DNA of 36,388 bases from Nemertoderma westbladi (taxonomy: Eukaryota; Xenacoelomorpha; Nemertodermatida; Nemertodermatidae). The position numbers and the translations under genes were made by a program. The notes under the pieces were generated by a model that had not been told where the DNA came from, made no database searches, and was given only the letters and a program-made list of their open reading frames with translations. Location of the stretch: the NCBI GenBank assembly GCA_032718475.1, contig JAUCBJ010007586.1, positions 1 through 36,388 of the forward strand, in the 5' to 3' direction. Below are positions 1 through 10,234 of the stretch, piece by piece (the first letter of the stretch is position 1; each line of letters opens with the position of its first letter).

Positions 1-213
1 AATAATACAGTAGGCTTGACCGCAAATAAATTTAAGCCCACGAATCCAGTCTCCCGGTGTTATAAACGGGTCATTTGGACGCGCATGGACTGGCTTCGGC
101 TAATGTTTTTGGTTTGTTTTGTATTAAATCTTGTCATCTTATAAAAGGCAGTTTATCAATAAATATAAATTTCGGCAGGTTAAACTGCTGAAGGTCTATA
201 AAAGCGCGTACAA
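1..213 (+). mobile_element. Diverged LTR end, BEL/Pao-related, cut by window edge
   Basis: This stretch aligns along its length with the 3' end of the BEL/Pao LTRs found later in the window, but in the opposite orientation. Shared blocks include the CAGTCTCCCGG area (47-57), GCGCATGGACTGGCTTCGG (81-99, two mismatches) and GGCAGGTTAAACTG followed by AAGGTCT and AAAAGCGC (174-209). The end at GTACA (about 213) corresponds to the LTR terminus. The next bases, around ATAACAAATATT, resemble the leader that follows the intact 5' LTR (ATAACAGATATT). This is an older relative of the element at 5658-17840, diverged by many substitutions and small indels. It begins outside the window, so its full length is unknown. 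Confidence 0.7.
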
Positions 214-1380
214 GTTCTGATAACAAATATTTTTCATTGAGGTCCGGTAGGGCTTGAGTTGTAGGAATTGGTAGCTCTCCTCTACACAGCACTATTATAC
301 TGTAATAATATTCGGTTCTATAAAACACATGATGAATAAAAAGTAGACTTAAATTCAACGTACAGTATATTACCCAAGTCTATTTTGTTTACATTGGATA
401 ATTTTAAATCTACAGAATAAGCTACTAGTCTACCGGTGAAGTGATGTTTATTGATGGTTATTGCTTGTGAGTTAAACGAAAGCTGATATTATATACTATA
501 ATCGTTTCGTAACCACTTGCAGTTACAACAAACAGACAAATGGTTGAAATTAGTCAGCCCTTGTCAATGCGTTAGAACATTAAATGTCCTTGTACTGTAA
601 TACAATAACAACAATGGCAATGGAGAATCGATATACGTTGAGATCATATGATGGGTTTAACTAAACTGTACAGGTACACTGCATAAAAAGTGGTTTATCG
701 GGCAAAACGAAACATTTTAACACATAAAACCATCCAAACTCATCAAAATAATATATATTTTATATTATCATTTCAATTTCAATGCTGGGTTTATTAATAA
801 AGCAATAAAGTGGAGACTAACCAAAAACGGAAAATAGCAAAGCGAGAAACTTTTTTCTACAGTATATTTGATTTTTTGTAGAAATTTCGCAACTCCCAGA
901 ACACAGCTTGTATGATTTGATACTCACTATCTTTTTCCAGTCAGCCCAGCATTATCGCGTTTCGGACTACAGTCGGCAAATGGCGTGAGTACGAAGGTAC
1001 AGTACGAAACTAAGTTACAGTAGGTACTGTATGAAGAAGATATACTGTAGATGATGGATGTGGAATTAATAACGAGACAGACATTGCAGTGGCAGGGAAT
1101 GGTGCATAATATTCAATGCAACAATAAATAATATCAATTCTGTATTCTTGTATGGATATATTGGGGTATAATTACTTTGGGGACCGACCTTTTATATACC
1201 GGTAGGTATACTGGGCAATTCCACAGGTTTGGAGACATTTTAGAGTAAACATAAACTCTTCATAATCGGTTAGAATTTATATCTCCTTTCTACAGTATAA
1301 TTCAAATTTACTAAAATTTTTTCAAATCTGGCAAAAAATTATAGTTTGGGGTACAATAACATCACTAAAATGTACTATAT
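214..1380. other. No gene seen; AT-rich sequence after the LTR fragment
   Basis: The first few dozen bases probably continue the internal region of the element ending at 213. Beyond that I see only AT-rich sequence with many stop codons in all frames and repeated short words such as TACAGTA and TACTGTA. No domain, RNA or clear repeat was recognised. Confidence 0.5.
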
Positions 1381-1520
1381 GTAAGACCATGGAATACTAA
1401 ATATAGATATAATAACATCTAATATCTAATATAATATATAATAATATAATATATAATATAATAATAGATAATATCTATATTTAGTAGATAATATCTATAA
1501 TATTTAATATTCCATGGTAA
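1381..1520. repeat. AT-rich inverted repeat (MITE-like hairpin)
   Basis: The left end reads ACCATGGAATACTAAATATAG (about 1386 onward). The right end, read on the other strand, gives ACCATGGAATATTAAATAT (ending about 1517). The interior is nearly all A and T with repeated ATAATATAATATATAAT words. The two arms would fold into an imperfect hairpin of about 130 bases. A small non-autonomous DNA element or a simple AT expansion would both fit, and no target duplication was established. Confidence 0.5.
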
Positions 1521-1894
1521 GACTTACTTGAGTTATAAAAATGAGTTGTCAAAAGGGAATAATTTAAAATATACAGTAGATATCTTTGTAAATTATTTGA
1601 GTATTGCCACAAAATAAATGCCATAAGAATATCAGATTTCGGAATATACAGTACTTGGACAAGCAACGTTTGACATTCTCTTGGTCACATACATAACTTA
1701 TTCAATGTATAACTTGATTATATTGTTTGTAACATCCGACACTTTTTTGAGCATTTTATTCAATAACTTTGTAGCTGTTACTTGTACTCGTACTTGTACT
1801 ATAAGAACCGCAGTACTGTGCAAACCCTTAGAATACAAGGCATTTCACCCTGCAGATATTATAGAATTAGTCTCTTAACATCCAACACGTAACG

Positions 1895-2932
1895 TCAGAC
1901 ACCAACAGTGTGACGTCCGACGAGGTTATTACAGTATAAATATGCCGCTATTGATAAATCAGCATGGCTGTCATAATAACAAATCCATCCTGATTGGATG
2001 GCCTTTGTCATACTGTATAATGAGAACATGATGGGCTGTGAACATTCTGTGTGACTACCAAACAATGGAAAGCCGATTATGCTGACTTCCGGATCCATGA
2101 TCCCAGGTAACAGAGAGAGGTCGTCCACATGCTCAAGCATAACATCCTTTGAGCTTATTGTCGTCCGATCAGAGACTTGCTGAGGACTTTCAAAGTTAAC
2201 TGTCAAAATTTTGACCAACTTGGAGTTAACAAAAAGACCAACACTAGAACCACCCTCTTCTAATGAGCTGATGAGCCATTGGGCTACCTCTAGTGATTCT
2301 GAGAGTTACTCCTAAGTCACCCCCAGGGTCTAGATCAGTAAGGTACTTGGCAGGATTTCCTCGACTTCTGGAGCCAGTAGGTGGAGTTATCATGACCCCA
2401 TCATCATTATGATGATCTAAGGACATTCGTACAGTAGAACATAGTCAACCACAACTATAAATACGAATGGAGCAAGTGTGTCTCCCTGGAGGACTCCACA
2501 TAAAATTTCGCATGGATCTGGCTCATCATAAACAGTTAGACACAAATGTCGCTGAACCATCGTATACTGATCTGATTGCTGCAATAATTTCATTAGGAAT
2601 CCCATATAATGTAACTAAGCTGCACATACGTGAGCGAGAGACTGAATCAAAGGCCTTGAAGAAGTCAACAAAGATAACAGCCAGATGCCTGTCTTTCTTT
2701 TTTTATAATTCTTCAATTATCCGTCTAAGTGCCAAAATGGGCTCCATGTTCCCACGACCTTTACGGAACCCATTCTGATTTCCACGGAGCAGTCTCTCAA
2801 TGGGATCCCTGATGCGATTTAATAGAATTATATTGTATAGCTTTGCAGCAATCGAGATCAATGAGATTCCCCGAAAAGAACCGTAGAGTGTTAGGTTGCT
2901 CTTCTTCTTGGGAACTGGCACCAACTTATTTT
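1895..2932 (-). pseudogene. Non-LTR retrotransposon (LINE) reverse transcriptase remnant
   Basis: Read on the minus strand from about 2932 down, broken frames give recognisable reverse transcriptase pieces in the right order. First is FRGISLISIAAKLYN and NQNGFRKGRG (2703-2924), then ILCGVLQGDTLAPFVFIVVVDY (2417-2605). Next is a piece ending KYLTDLD where the catalytic F/Y-A-D-D box should be, but the following residues are PGGD (2244-2426). Last is a LEHVDD...IMD stretch (1895-2218) matching the region after the palm. The pieces lie in different frames and the 5' endonuclease part is missing, so this is a dead, truncated copy. It belongs to the same broad family as the LINE at 20420-21663. 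Confidence 0.85.
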
Positions 2933-4223
2933 TTTTTCATTTTTTGACTGACTCTCGTCGTAAGTACAGTGCATGTCTACTGTATATGCAGTTATACTGT
3001 ATGTACTGTATGTACACTATATTATTGTGCTTGATGGTTTCTCTTTTCAATTAACTAAAAAAAACAACAAAAAATAAAGCATTATCTCTTATATTTAATC
3101 ATATATTGTACATTATTATCATTTATTATCATTAACATCCGACATGTAACATCCAACACCGAAACTGTTATCTTCATTGCCATAGTATTTCTTAAAACTC
3201 TGGTTAGGATAAAATGTTAGGATAAAAAAAATTTCAAATGCTTGATGAGGACAAAATAAACTGTATGAAATTTTCGTCAAAAAAGTATTGTTTTCAGCCA
3301 AGTATATATATATATATATATATACCAATTGAGGGAAAGGAGCAGGTTACAGAGGCGGACTTTTCTAACCAAAACAAAAAACGATCAATTTACCTATTGA
3401 GGGAATCCATATGGTCAGACAGTCAGTAGTCGCATGGTCAGACAGACGGTTGAAAAGGTCGGTCCCCAAAGTAATGTGACCCATATATTGACATGGAAAA
3501 ATGTGGCTAAAATTTTGAATAAAGATATCGTTGTAGGGTATACAGTAGATCGCTACTGTCACTGGGCGCCCGGAGTATCGCGATACACTGTACAGTACAG
3601 TATACACGTATATTCATTTTAAGGGATGTTTCACAGTTCTAGTCTATTTTTGAATGTGTTCAAGCATGGAGTACCAACTATTACTCTCATTAACAACACT
3701 GTCCGGTAGAAAGTTCCAAATATTTCTGGAAATACAGTACTGTACTGTAGTTCTAATTATAAAACGTTGCATACGTGCGTGGTTATGCGGGTAACATCTA
3801 CGACTACACGTAGAATGGCGTGACAAGGTAGTTAATGTTAAAAGTCTGAAACTGATCATATATGGCCCAATGTGTCGACGTACGCTTAACTACGCGTAGC
3901 CCTACGCTTAGGTCGGAAAGATGTATCCCATGAATCGACCAATTAAATAATAGCATAGGCCTAGAACTGTAGAAAGCTAGTCAGTTATTCCTGTATTCAG
4001 TTATTGCCACATCACCTTCTTACTTTTATCTGTACCGGTACCACTACCAGACTACATGATTACCAGGTAGTTCAGTACCAAATCTATTACTGTATTACCC
4101 ATTACTGTTGTATTACAATACTAAAAAATTAAATTAAAATAGGCTGATGATAGATTGGCCTTCTACCATCTACTGTTACATGTACAACGTTGACGGACTG
4201 ATCAAACAGTCAAATACAGAAAT
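2933..4223. other. No gene seen; region upstream of SEC22, with TA microsatellite
   Basis: This stretch is AT-rich with dense TACTGTA/ACAGTA words and a (TA)n run at 3303-3324. Its right part must contain the promoter and 5' UTR of the SEC22 gene that starts at 4224. I see no TATA box or first-exon boundary that could be placed with confidence. Short open frames here overlap each other on both strands and resemble no family. Confidence 0.4.
3303..3324. repeat. TA dinucleotide microsatellite
   Basis: About eleven uninterrupted TA units between AAG and CCAATTGAGGG. It would produce a false IYIYIY peptide in open frames on both strands. Confidence 0.9.
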
Positions 4224-4411
4224 ATGGCGATTATATTAACGATGATAGGTCGGATGGCCGATGGACTTCCACTTACAGCTTCTTTGGAGGATAACCAACA
4301 GTCTGGATATAATCTTACTCAGTTTCAAACTCAAGCGAAGATGCTATTCAAGAAACTAACAGCCTCATCACCGGCGAAGTGCAGTTTGGAATCTGGGGCC
4401 TATATTTTCCA
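4224..4411 (+). CDS. SEC22: SEC22 vesicle-trafficking R-SNARE, coding exon 1
   Basis: The first 62 codons begin MAIILTMIGRMADGLPL and continue through ASLEDNQQSG, AKMLFKKL and SLESGAY. This is the start of the longin domain of Sec22, an R-SNARE of ER-Golgi transport (SEC22B type in vertebrates). The exon ends at TTC CA with donor GTTAGT at 4412. The split codon is completed by T from exon 2, giving [10 protein letters not shown] across the junction, as expected for the family. An open frame running on to 4661 is read-through into the intron and should be ignored. The start ATG is the family's usual start. The gene is far more spread out than the roughly 215-residue protein would suggest because intron 1 is filled with transposons. 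Confidence 0.93.
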
Positions 4412-4562
4412 GTTAGTTAAAATTATCGTTACCCACCGTACACAGGTACAGCTGTACAGGTTTGCCGACTGCGCCGGCACCAGGCCAGCCTGGAAAAAGT
4501 CACCCAGGCGCGCACAACGCCCGCGCACTTCATTGCCAACCGCGCATTCCCATATAGAAAAA

Positions 4563-4650
4563 TCGCGCACCCCAAGAATCTTAACCGCGCACCCCAAAAA
4601 TCTCAACCGCACACCCAAAAAATTCAACCGCGCACCCCCAGACCCCGAAA
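4563..4650. repeat. C-rich minisatellite, about 22-bp period, four units
   Basis: Four tandem units start CGCGCACCCC (one variant is CGCACACCC) and end near AAC. The spacing is 21-22 bases. The array sits in a locally GC-rich part of SEC22 intron 1. On the minus strand it produces a false repetitive peptide of the FLGCAV type. Confidence 0.75.
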
Positions 4651-5280
4651 ATAAAATGTAGGATAGGCCTACTGTAGTTTAAATTGTGCGAGACTACTGC
4701 TACGACTACCGCAAGCCTGACACGGGACCGGTACAATTTAGTAGCAGACTGATTGCTGCCCAAGCCCAACGAAAATCGTATAAATCGTAGGCCTACTTAC
4801 TGCAATACTGTATTACACATTTATTTCAGTATTTATCTTTATTTTTCCTTCTTCTTAGCCACATTAGCACCTTGGAGTGCTGCCCTGCCAACATACTGGC
4901 GATATCTCATGGCTGTCGGAGAAGTGGCTGTCGAGAAAGTTTAGAGTATTTATTTACATGCAATCCCCTCGACTGCTCGCTCTATCTGGGCACCAACAGG
5001 CGGTTTATATTTAAAATTGTATGCCTACAGTATATTTCTCTAGTTCAATTTTGGAATAAAAAATTTCATTGCGAAATCTAATAACTATTTACATACATGT
5101 ATAATGCGTACATGGAGTTCTTGGAAATGCTGCGACGAGAGTAAGTACGGAAAACGGAAATAAGGTAGCATAATGTAATCAGGTCATACTGTATGTTTAG
5201 GTTAACCGATCACAGTTCTGAATTAAAAATGTAATGTTCTTAGCAGCTTAGTGGAATGATATACTTTTATTTGTTTATTT
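4651..5280. other. No gene seen; SEC22 intron 1 sequence
   Basis: Between the minisatellite and the palindromic element I see only intronic sequence with short overlapping frames. A pyrimidine tract with TTCTTCTTAG at 4848-4857 followed by a short open run to TAG at 4944 looks superficially like an exon. It matches nothing I recognise and does not fit the SEC22 protein. Confidence 0.4.
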
Positions 5281-5657
5281 AAAGGTCAGCAATAATATTA
5301 AAGGTTTTAAAAAGAATATTAGAGAATTTCAAAACATATTTTCGGCCGAAATTTCGGCCGAAATATTTTTTTACATTTGTTCAGCTCTTTCATTTGATGT
5401 CATTTTCGGCCGAAATTTCGGCCGAAATATTTTATTACATTTTTTCAGCTCTTTCATTTGATGTCATTTTCGGCCGAAATATTTTATTACATTTTTTCAG
5501 CTCTTCCATTTGATGACATTTTCGGCCGAAATTTCGGTCGAGATTTCGGCCGAAAATGACATCAACTGAAAGAGCTGAAAAAAATGTAACAAAATATTTC
5601 GGCCGAAATTTCGGCCGAAAATATGTTTTGAAATTCTCTAATATTCTTTTTAAAACC
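5281..5657. mobile_element. Palindromic MITE-like element, left part (split by BEL/Pao)
   Basis: The element starts AAAGGTCAGCAATAATATTA and continues into copies of a roughly 50-65-bp module made of TTTCGGCCGAAATTTCGG, then A/T-rich sequence, then TTCAGCTCTTTCATTTGATG. Three modules run forward, then the order inverts at about 5560 and returns through the reverse complement. The outer arm 5304-5365 is matched by 5582-5657 read backward. The last 22 bases of the right arm are not here but at 17846-17867, beyond the retrotransposon. Joined at the AAACC duplication, the two pieces restore a terminal inverted repeat that begins with the 28 bases at 5281-5308. No protein is encoded. The class is uncertain; a fold-back or hAT-type MITE is possible. 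Confidence 0.85.
5653..5657. other. Target site duplication AAACC, left copy
   Basis: AAACC lies directly before the left LTR and again directly after the right LTR (17841-17845). Collapsing the two copies restores the right arm of the palindromic element, which confirms that this is the target duplication of the BEL/Pao insertion. Confidence 0.93.
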
Positions 5658-6850
5658 TGTTTGCGCTTTTGAAGACCTTTGACAGTTTAACCTGCCAAAT
5701 TAGGATGTCTTTTAGATGATATATAGTCTTTAGCCTATGACGAGTATTTGATACACTACATTAGCCGAAGTCAGTCTATGCGCAATCATTCACCCGCTGG
5801 ATATACCCGGGAGACGGAATTCGGAGCTTAATGATTGATGGTGTAAGCCTACTGTATTATTCGACTGATCGTAATATATAATCTCTGACAAATATTATTC
5901 ACTTTCGGGAAATATTAACAGTTCCTTTAGGACGTGGCGCTCTAATTATGTAAACAGAGTTATGACTTAAACCAGACGCAATGAGATGGCTATAGATTCA
6001 CGTATATGGCGCATTCTTTAGGAGATGCTTTGTTATCAGTTACAATCATACACAATGCTGCACAATGCTGCACACCAATCTGCCGACCTTCACTAATTTT
6101 AGTCACATACAAAGAGAATAACAGACAATACATGTAGGGCCTATAAAATAGCATTAGATTCACTTCAAACCACTTAACATAGGTCGCAATCGTTTATCTG
6201 TAACCGGTCTCTCTAACCTTTAGTATATCAAGAAGGTTGGGTGTCTGACTATTGATCAGTATTCCAAATATAATCTTCCATCAACAAATATAATGAATAA
6301 TCGACAGCAAAAGCAGTAATGTTAAGTAAGATATGCATGATATGTTTAGTAAGCATTGAATTGCATTGATAAGGTAACTCGATTTGCATTGGTATGGTTA
6401 GGTAAGATAACAGATATACGTTCTATAATTAAGCCTACTAATGTAAGACTAAAGACTGAAACACGGAGGTGCCAAAAGCCGGTGTTCTTAGGCTCTGGGC
6501 AAAAACATAACACTGAATTCCTGAGTTTCTGTATCCACCTCCAACACAGAGACAAAAAACGCTCTGATTGGTCGACCGAACAACGAGAGAACAAAGAAAC
6601 AAAGAAATGTCGACGTGGCAATATCAGCTGTTAGCCGTCGTCATGGTAGCGACACTGTTTTCAAGAGTATCGAGCTTATTGCGTCCCGAAATTGCGGATT
6701 ATGTCCTCTAAAGTACAAATACAGAAGAAATGGCTTTTATGTCCTCTAAAACACCAGTACAGTAAGGACACGGCCTTTTTATGCCCAGCAAACCAACTAC
6801 AGAGTACTTTACGGGGAAAATAACCGGCTAATTACGCAAAAGCTTTTACA
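5658..6850 (-). mobile_element. BEL/Pao 3' LTR (minus orientation)
   Basis: This is a 1193-bp direct repeat of 16648-17840. Read on the minus strand it begins TGTAAAAGC and ends GCGCAAACA, the usual TG...CA LTR borders. I compared the copies line by line and found three differences: 5853 (T against C), 6419 (C against T) and 6465 (G against A), about 99.7% identity. LTRs are identical at insertion, so the insertion is recent. Short open frames inside both LTRs are not genes. Because the coding strand is minus, this left copy is the downstream LTR. Confidence 0.95.
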
Positions 6851-6862
6851 CCGCTCCCAGAA
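6851..6862 (-). other. Candidate polypurine tract next to the 3' LTR
   Basis: Read on the minus strand the bases just before the LTR are TTCTGGGAGCGG, a short purine-rich run touching the TG of the LTR. This is where plus-strand DNA synthesis would be primed. It is short and interrupted by a C, so the call rests mostly on position. Confidence 0.4.
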
Positions 6863-6928
6863 AATGGGATTTAAGTCTATAAAATATAACAAATCACAGT
6901 TTCTAAAATATAAAGATACTCTAAACAG

Positions 6929-7213
6929 TTAGTCTTTCTTACGCAGACGGCGTTTACGCAGTTTTTTGAGGCTAGCAAGAGTCCTTTTCTCTTTGGGGCG
7001 AGCCACTTTACTAGGAGGGCTATAAATCCTGGGTGAAGGGTGCAATATGATTGCATCAGAAGGTGTAGGATTATGGTCGGGGTATCCGCCGTTTCGATAT
7101 GCTTCTCCTCGAGCTGATTTTCCTCCGCTCGTAGCTGGATACGTCCATCCAAAACTCTCGCAGAGAATGGGGTTGTCTAAGTTCGATATCTTCTTAGAGA
7201 TTCTGGATTTCAC
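6929..7213 (-). CDS. Unrecognised small frame with very basic C-terminus, inside BEL/Pao
   Basis: A minus-strand frame of about 94 codons ends 78 bp before the 3' LTR. It has no ATG at the given 5' end (GTG is used; the frame is open slightly further up), so it may be the end of a larger decayed frame. The middle is rich in Gly, Pro and Tyr (GWTYPATSGG, NGGYPDHNPTPSD). The last 26 residues hold 14 Lys/Arg (KKLRKRRLRKKD at the end), which suggests nucleic-acid binding or a nuclear signal. I do not recognise the protein. It sits where some LTR elements carry an extra gene after pol. It may also be chance. Confidence 0.35.
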   Translation of the reverse strand: MKSRISKKISNLDNPILCESFGWTYPATSGGKSARGEAYRNGGYPDHNPTPSDAIILHPSPRIYSPPSKVARPKEKRTLASLKKLRKRRLRKKD

Positions 7214-7446
7214 AATCGAACTGAGATAAAGACAATTCGTTTATCGCTTGGACTTGCTGTTACAACTTACGTTTATCTGAACAAACGCAGGTTTCCTTTC
7301 TGATCTTTGTAGAATAGCGTTTAACTCGTTTGGTACAACGCTCTCCGCCACTTTGGTGACAGGTTATATCGTGTTAAGCCGGGACGATGGTAAGGGTTAA
7401 ACGGCGATATTAATGTCCGCGTCCCAATCCGGCTAGGTAGAATGGG

Positions 7447-8448
7447 CTAATATCTAGGAAGCCCACAACTAGGGTGCCACCGACTAATTTTTTCAGGTAA
7501 CCCTAGATCTTTGAGCAGTGAGTACAGCTCGGGAGGATCCGTCATACTAATAGGATCAAGAGTCTGAAGTCTCACTAGGGAATGAGGAGTTCTGATCGAG
7601 TATTCCGAAACTCTGATCATTGGTTTATTTAAGGATCGTCTGAGTCGAACGAACGTAGGTGATACATCGAACAAGTTTCGCTCGAAACTCCCGTAAGTAT
7701 AGCGAGTAAAACCGGGTTTAAAGCAACGTCTCTACAGATGTTTATGTCTTTCCGTTTGTGGGTTGGGTTTAGGGCATTCCTCGCAATAATACCAAAAACG
7801 CACGTCTTGTAGGGGAAACGCGAGTGATCTTTCTCCAGCTTACAATATTCCTCCATCCGTTCGAAGCTATCCGATACAACAGGTAGCGATCGATCGGCGG
7901 TAAGATACATCATAGTGGAATAGAGCCGTTTGAGTCCTGCCATGCGGTCATGATGTATACCTTGAGGATATCGAGTTTCTAGATTCTGTTGACTGGTAAT
8001 ATCGAGATAGGTTTCTCTCAAGAATTCCAGGTATTTGGTGAAGTCGCTGCATTTATCCGGCTCTTCGACATCTGCACTTTCGAGTCGGTTTCGAATAGAA
8101 TTTTCGTGTTCGAGTCTCAGTTTATCGTTCCGCTTCCGCTGGGTATGATATTTAAATAAACCATTTCCCTTTGGTGTCTATATCGTTCGTATCGTGTAGG
8201 TCAATAGGATGACCAGTAGTTAAGAAGTCCATATACGTACCATTACGATGCGTATAGCGAGCGGTGAATTTTCTACAGTCTAACCCACGCGCAAGTTGCT
8301 CCCGGGACATTGGCGGTTAGATATAACGACCATCGTCCTCCGTAGTAGTTGGACCAGCGTCGCCGCGTATCAAGCTATCAACAAATGCTTGTAAAGGTAG
8401 AGTATATCGTTCCCTGATACCAAGATCATCTTCTATCAACTCAATCAT
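7447..8448 (-). pseudogene. Unrecognised decayed gene inside the BEL/Pao interior
   Basis: Four open segments lie head to tail on the minus strand. The first runs from ATG at 8448 for 43 codons to TAA at 8317-8319. It continues in the same frame from ATG at 8310 for 52 codons to TAA at 8152-8154. A shifted frame is open from 8177 to 7629 with no ATG at its start. A third frame is open from about 7674 to 7447. Adjoining segments overlap slightly in different frames, the pattern of one former gene of about 330 codons damaged by a stop and two small indels. Composition looks protein-like (for example DLGIRERYTLPL, HDRMAGLKRLYSTMMYLTAD, MTDPPELYSLLKDLGL). No retroviral domain or known family was recognised. 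Short separate exons cannot be excluded. Confidence 0.45.
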
Positions 8449-9230
8449 ATCTGCTATATAAGTTTATCCATATTATAATGAGTTTATATTTAGGCGAGCG
8501 GGCGTCGCTGCCTACCCCTCTCTGCCCCCGGACAGTGCGAGATCCTCAGCGCTGGTGTACTTTCGCCGATGTGCCTATCGCCAACGTCGTAGCTGCACAA
8601 CGACTATAACAACCAGCACGAGCCACTCCACCGTCCGTCCCAAAGGCTTAGATATACTTCAGGTTCTTACTGGAGAGTTAGGGTTACTTTCACAATTGCG
8701 ACTCGCTACTGTAAACACACCTTAGTAGTAACATTCACCTACAAACGCACAAATTCCACGTAACAGTCACAAATGGTACACATTCTATCACACATTCGGG
8801 TCATTTGTCCGTTAGTCAAGTGCCTTCCAGAATGTCACGTTGTTATTATGTATTCTTGGATACTAGCGGTGTGCTATTTATTCCGTATGCTATTCAATGC
8901 CCAAGCCCTTTATTGTTCTTTTAACTCACTTCTAATTCTAGCGTGGTTGTTGCCATGGTGACATTATGGAAAGCTAGCGGTAGAATTAGGGTAATTCTCA
9001 TGCATACAGATCTGGGGTGCTATTTAATAGTAATTCTTTAATTGTCAATATCCTCTCTATATATGACACTTAATATAGTGAATCTCCGCTCCCATGATCT
9101 ATTAATTAATGGAATTTTGGGAATGTTATAAATTGTATAAAAATGACAATTTATTAAATTCATTAAAATATATGAATTTAAATTTATTCCCGTAAATTTT
9201 ATTATTTAATGTTAAATAGACACAATTTTA
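8449..9230. other. No gene seen; BEL/Pao interior
   Basis: This is non-coding sequence between the decayed gene and the tandem repeat. A complete BEL/Pao element would carry its integrase in this part of the interior. I find no integrase-like stretch on the minus strand. Confidence 0.5.
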
Positions 9231-9560
9231 TTCCAGAACGTGTCTGGGAACTGGGATCCTTGATTCTAGGAATTTTGTCCTTTTAAGAGTATCGGTAAGT
9301 GCTACGATATCTTGATCGACTAGAATGTTAAAGGATCTAAAATTTGACAGATTTTGTAAATATTAATAATTAATATTTAGGATGGGCACCAATTTATTCC
9401 AGAACTTGTCTGGGGACGTTAACCACTGATTCTAGAATTTTGTCTTTCAAGTATATCGGTGGGTGCCGCGATATCTTAATCGACTAGAATTACAGATGGT
9501 CAAAAGGTTTAACAGATTTATTTGCGTTTCACGCTACTGTTAGAGGGACATCACGCTACT
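9231..9560. repeat. Two-unit tandem repeat, 166-bp period, in BEL/Pao interior
   Basis: TTCCAGAACGTGTCTGGG at 9231 recurs as TTCCAGAACTTGTCTGGG at 9397. Both are followed by GATTCTAG, an AATTTTGTC block, a TATCGGTRRGTGC block and GATATCTTRATCGACTAGAAT. The units are clearly related but have diverged by substitutions and small gaps. The repeat lies 3' of the Gag frame. Confidence 0.8.
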
Positions 9561-10234
9561 ATATGTATTATTTAATATACGGTATGAGAGCAATATCGCA
9601 CGAAGCAATGTCAGTGTGAAGAGGCAAGTCGTTTCCAAGGTCTACCCAGAGCTTGGTTTAGCCGAGACACGAGGATCTGAACTTTGCATTCCTAATACTC
9701 TGCCTACCAATAATACTTGAATATAGTAGTGGCTTTATTGTACTTTAATAAGTACGGACATTTCATCTTACTGTAGTTACGTATTTATAATATAACACGG
9801 ACAGTAAGGAAAGAGAAAAATACTTGTTTCTCACCGTCACACTAAATATAATATAAGTAATTACGTACGCAATAAACACGAATATATTGCACTATTCTAC
9901 TAAATAATCGCTAAATAATATTCTACTAAATTAAATAAAACGATTATAATAAAATTACATAGTAATACATACAGAAATATAAAAATAATAAAATAATATA
10001 AAATAATAGAGTCACACACCCACTCCATATGTTGTTACGTTATGGAGTCCCTAGATGTTTGAAGGATTAGGGAGGTGGTCGTGGGAAGAGAATCTTGCCT
10101 TCCACAGTTTCCGGAGAGTCCTCCATTCCCTTCCGGTAAACACAAACGACCGACTGGGTGATTGAGTCGCTGCATCCCGAATACAATTCCAGGTTTCCTC
10201 TTCGTCCTGGAATAGTGACGATAGAAACATCGCT
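9561..10234. other. No clear gene; 3' side of the Gag-protease frame
   Basis: The stretch 9700-10020 is very AT-rich. From about 10035 to 10234 a second minus-strand frame (open 10035-10346) overlaps the end of the Gag-protease frame in another register. It might be a frameshifted remnant of the lost downstream polyprotein, but I cannot match it to a domain. Confidence 0.4.

Noticed and set aside
134-358. Minus-strand frame that looks like an exon with an upstream acceptor
   Set aside because: The sequence aligns with the LTR end of the BEL/Pao element and continues into its leader, so the frame is accidental.
4412-4661. Continuation of the SEC22 frame past 4411
   Set aside because: The protein stops matching Sec22 exactly at a GTTAGT donor, and exon 2 continues it in phase. 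The extra residues are intron translation through a C-rich minisatellite.
4848-4944. Possible small exon after TTCTTCTTAG in SEC22 intron 1
   Set aside because: The peptide does not fit Sec22, has no recognisable family and ends at a stop without a donor.
6346-6634. Paired frames on both strands, repeated at 17336-17624
   Set aside because: They lie inside the two LTR copies on opposite strands of the same bases and have no domain.
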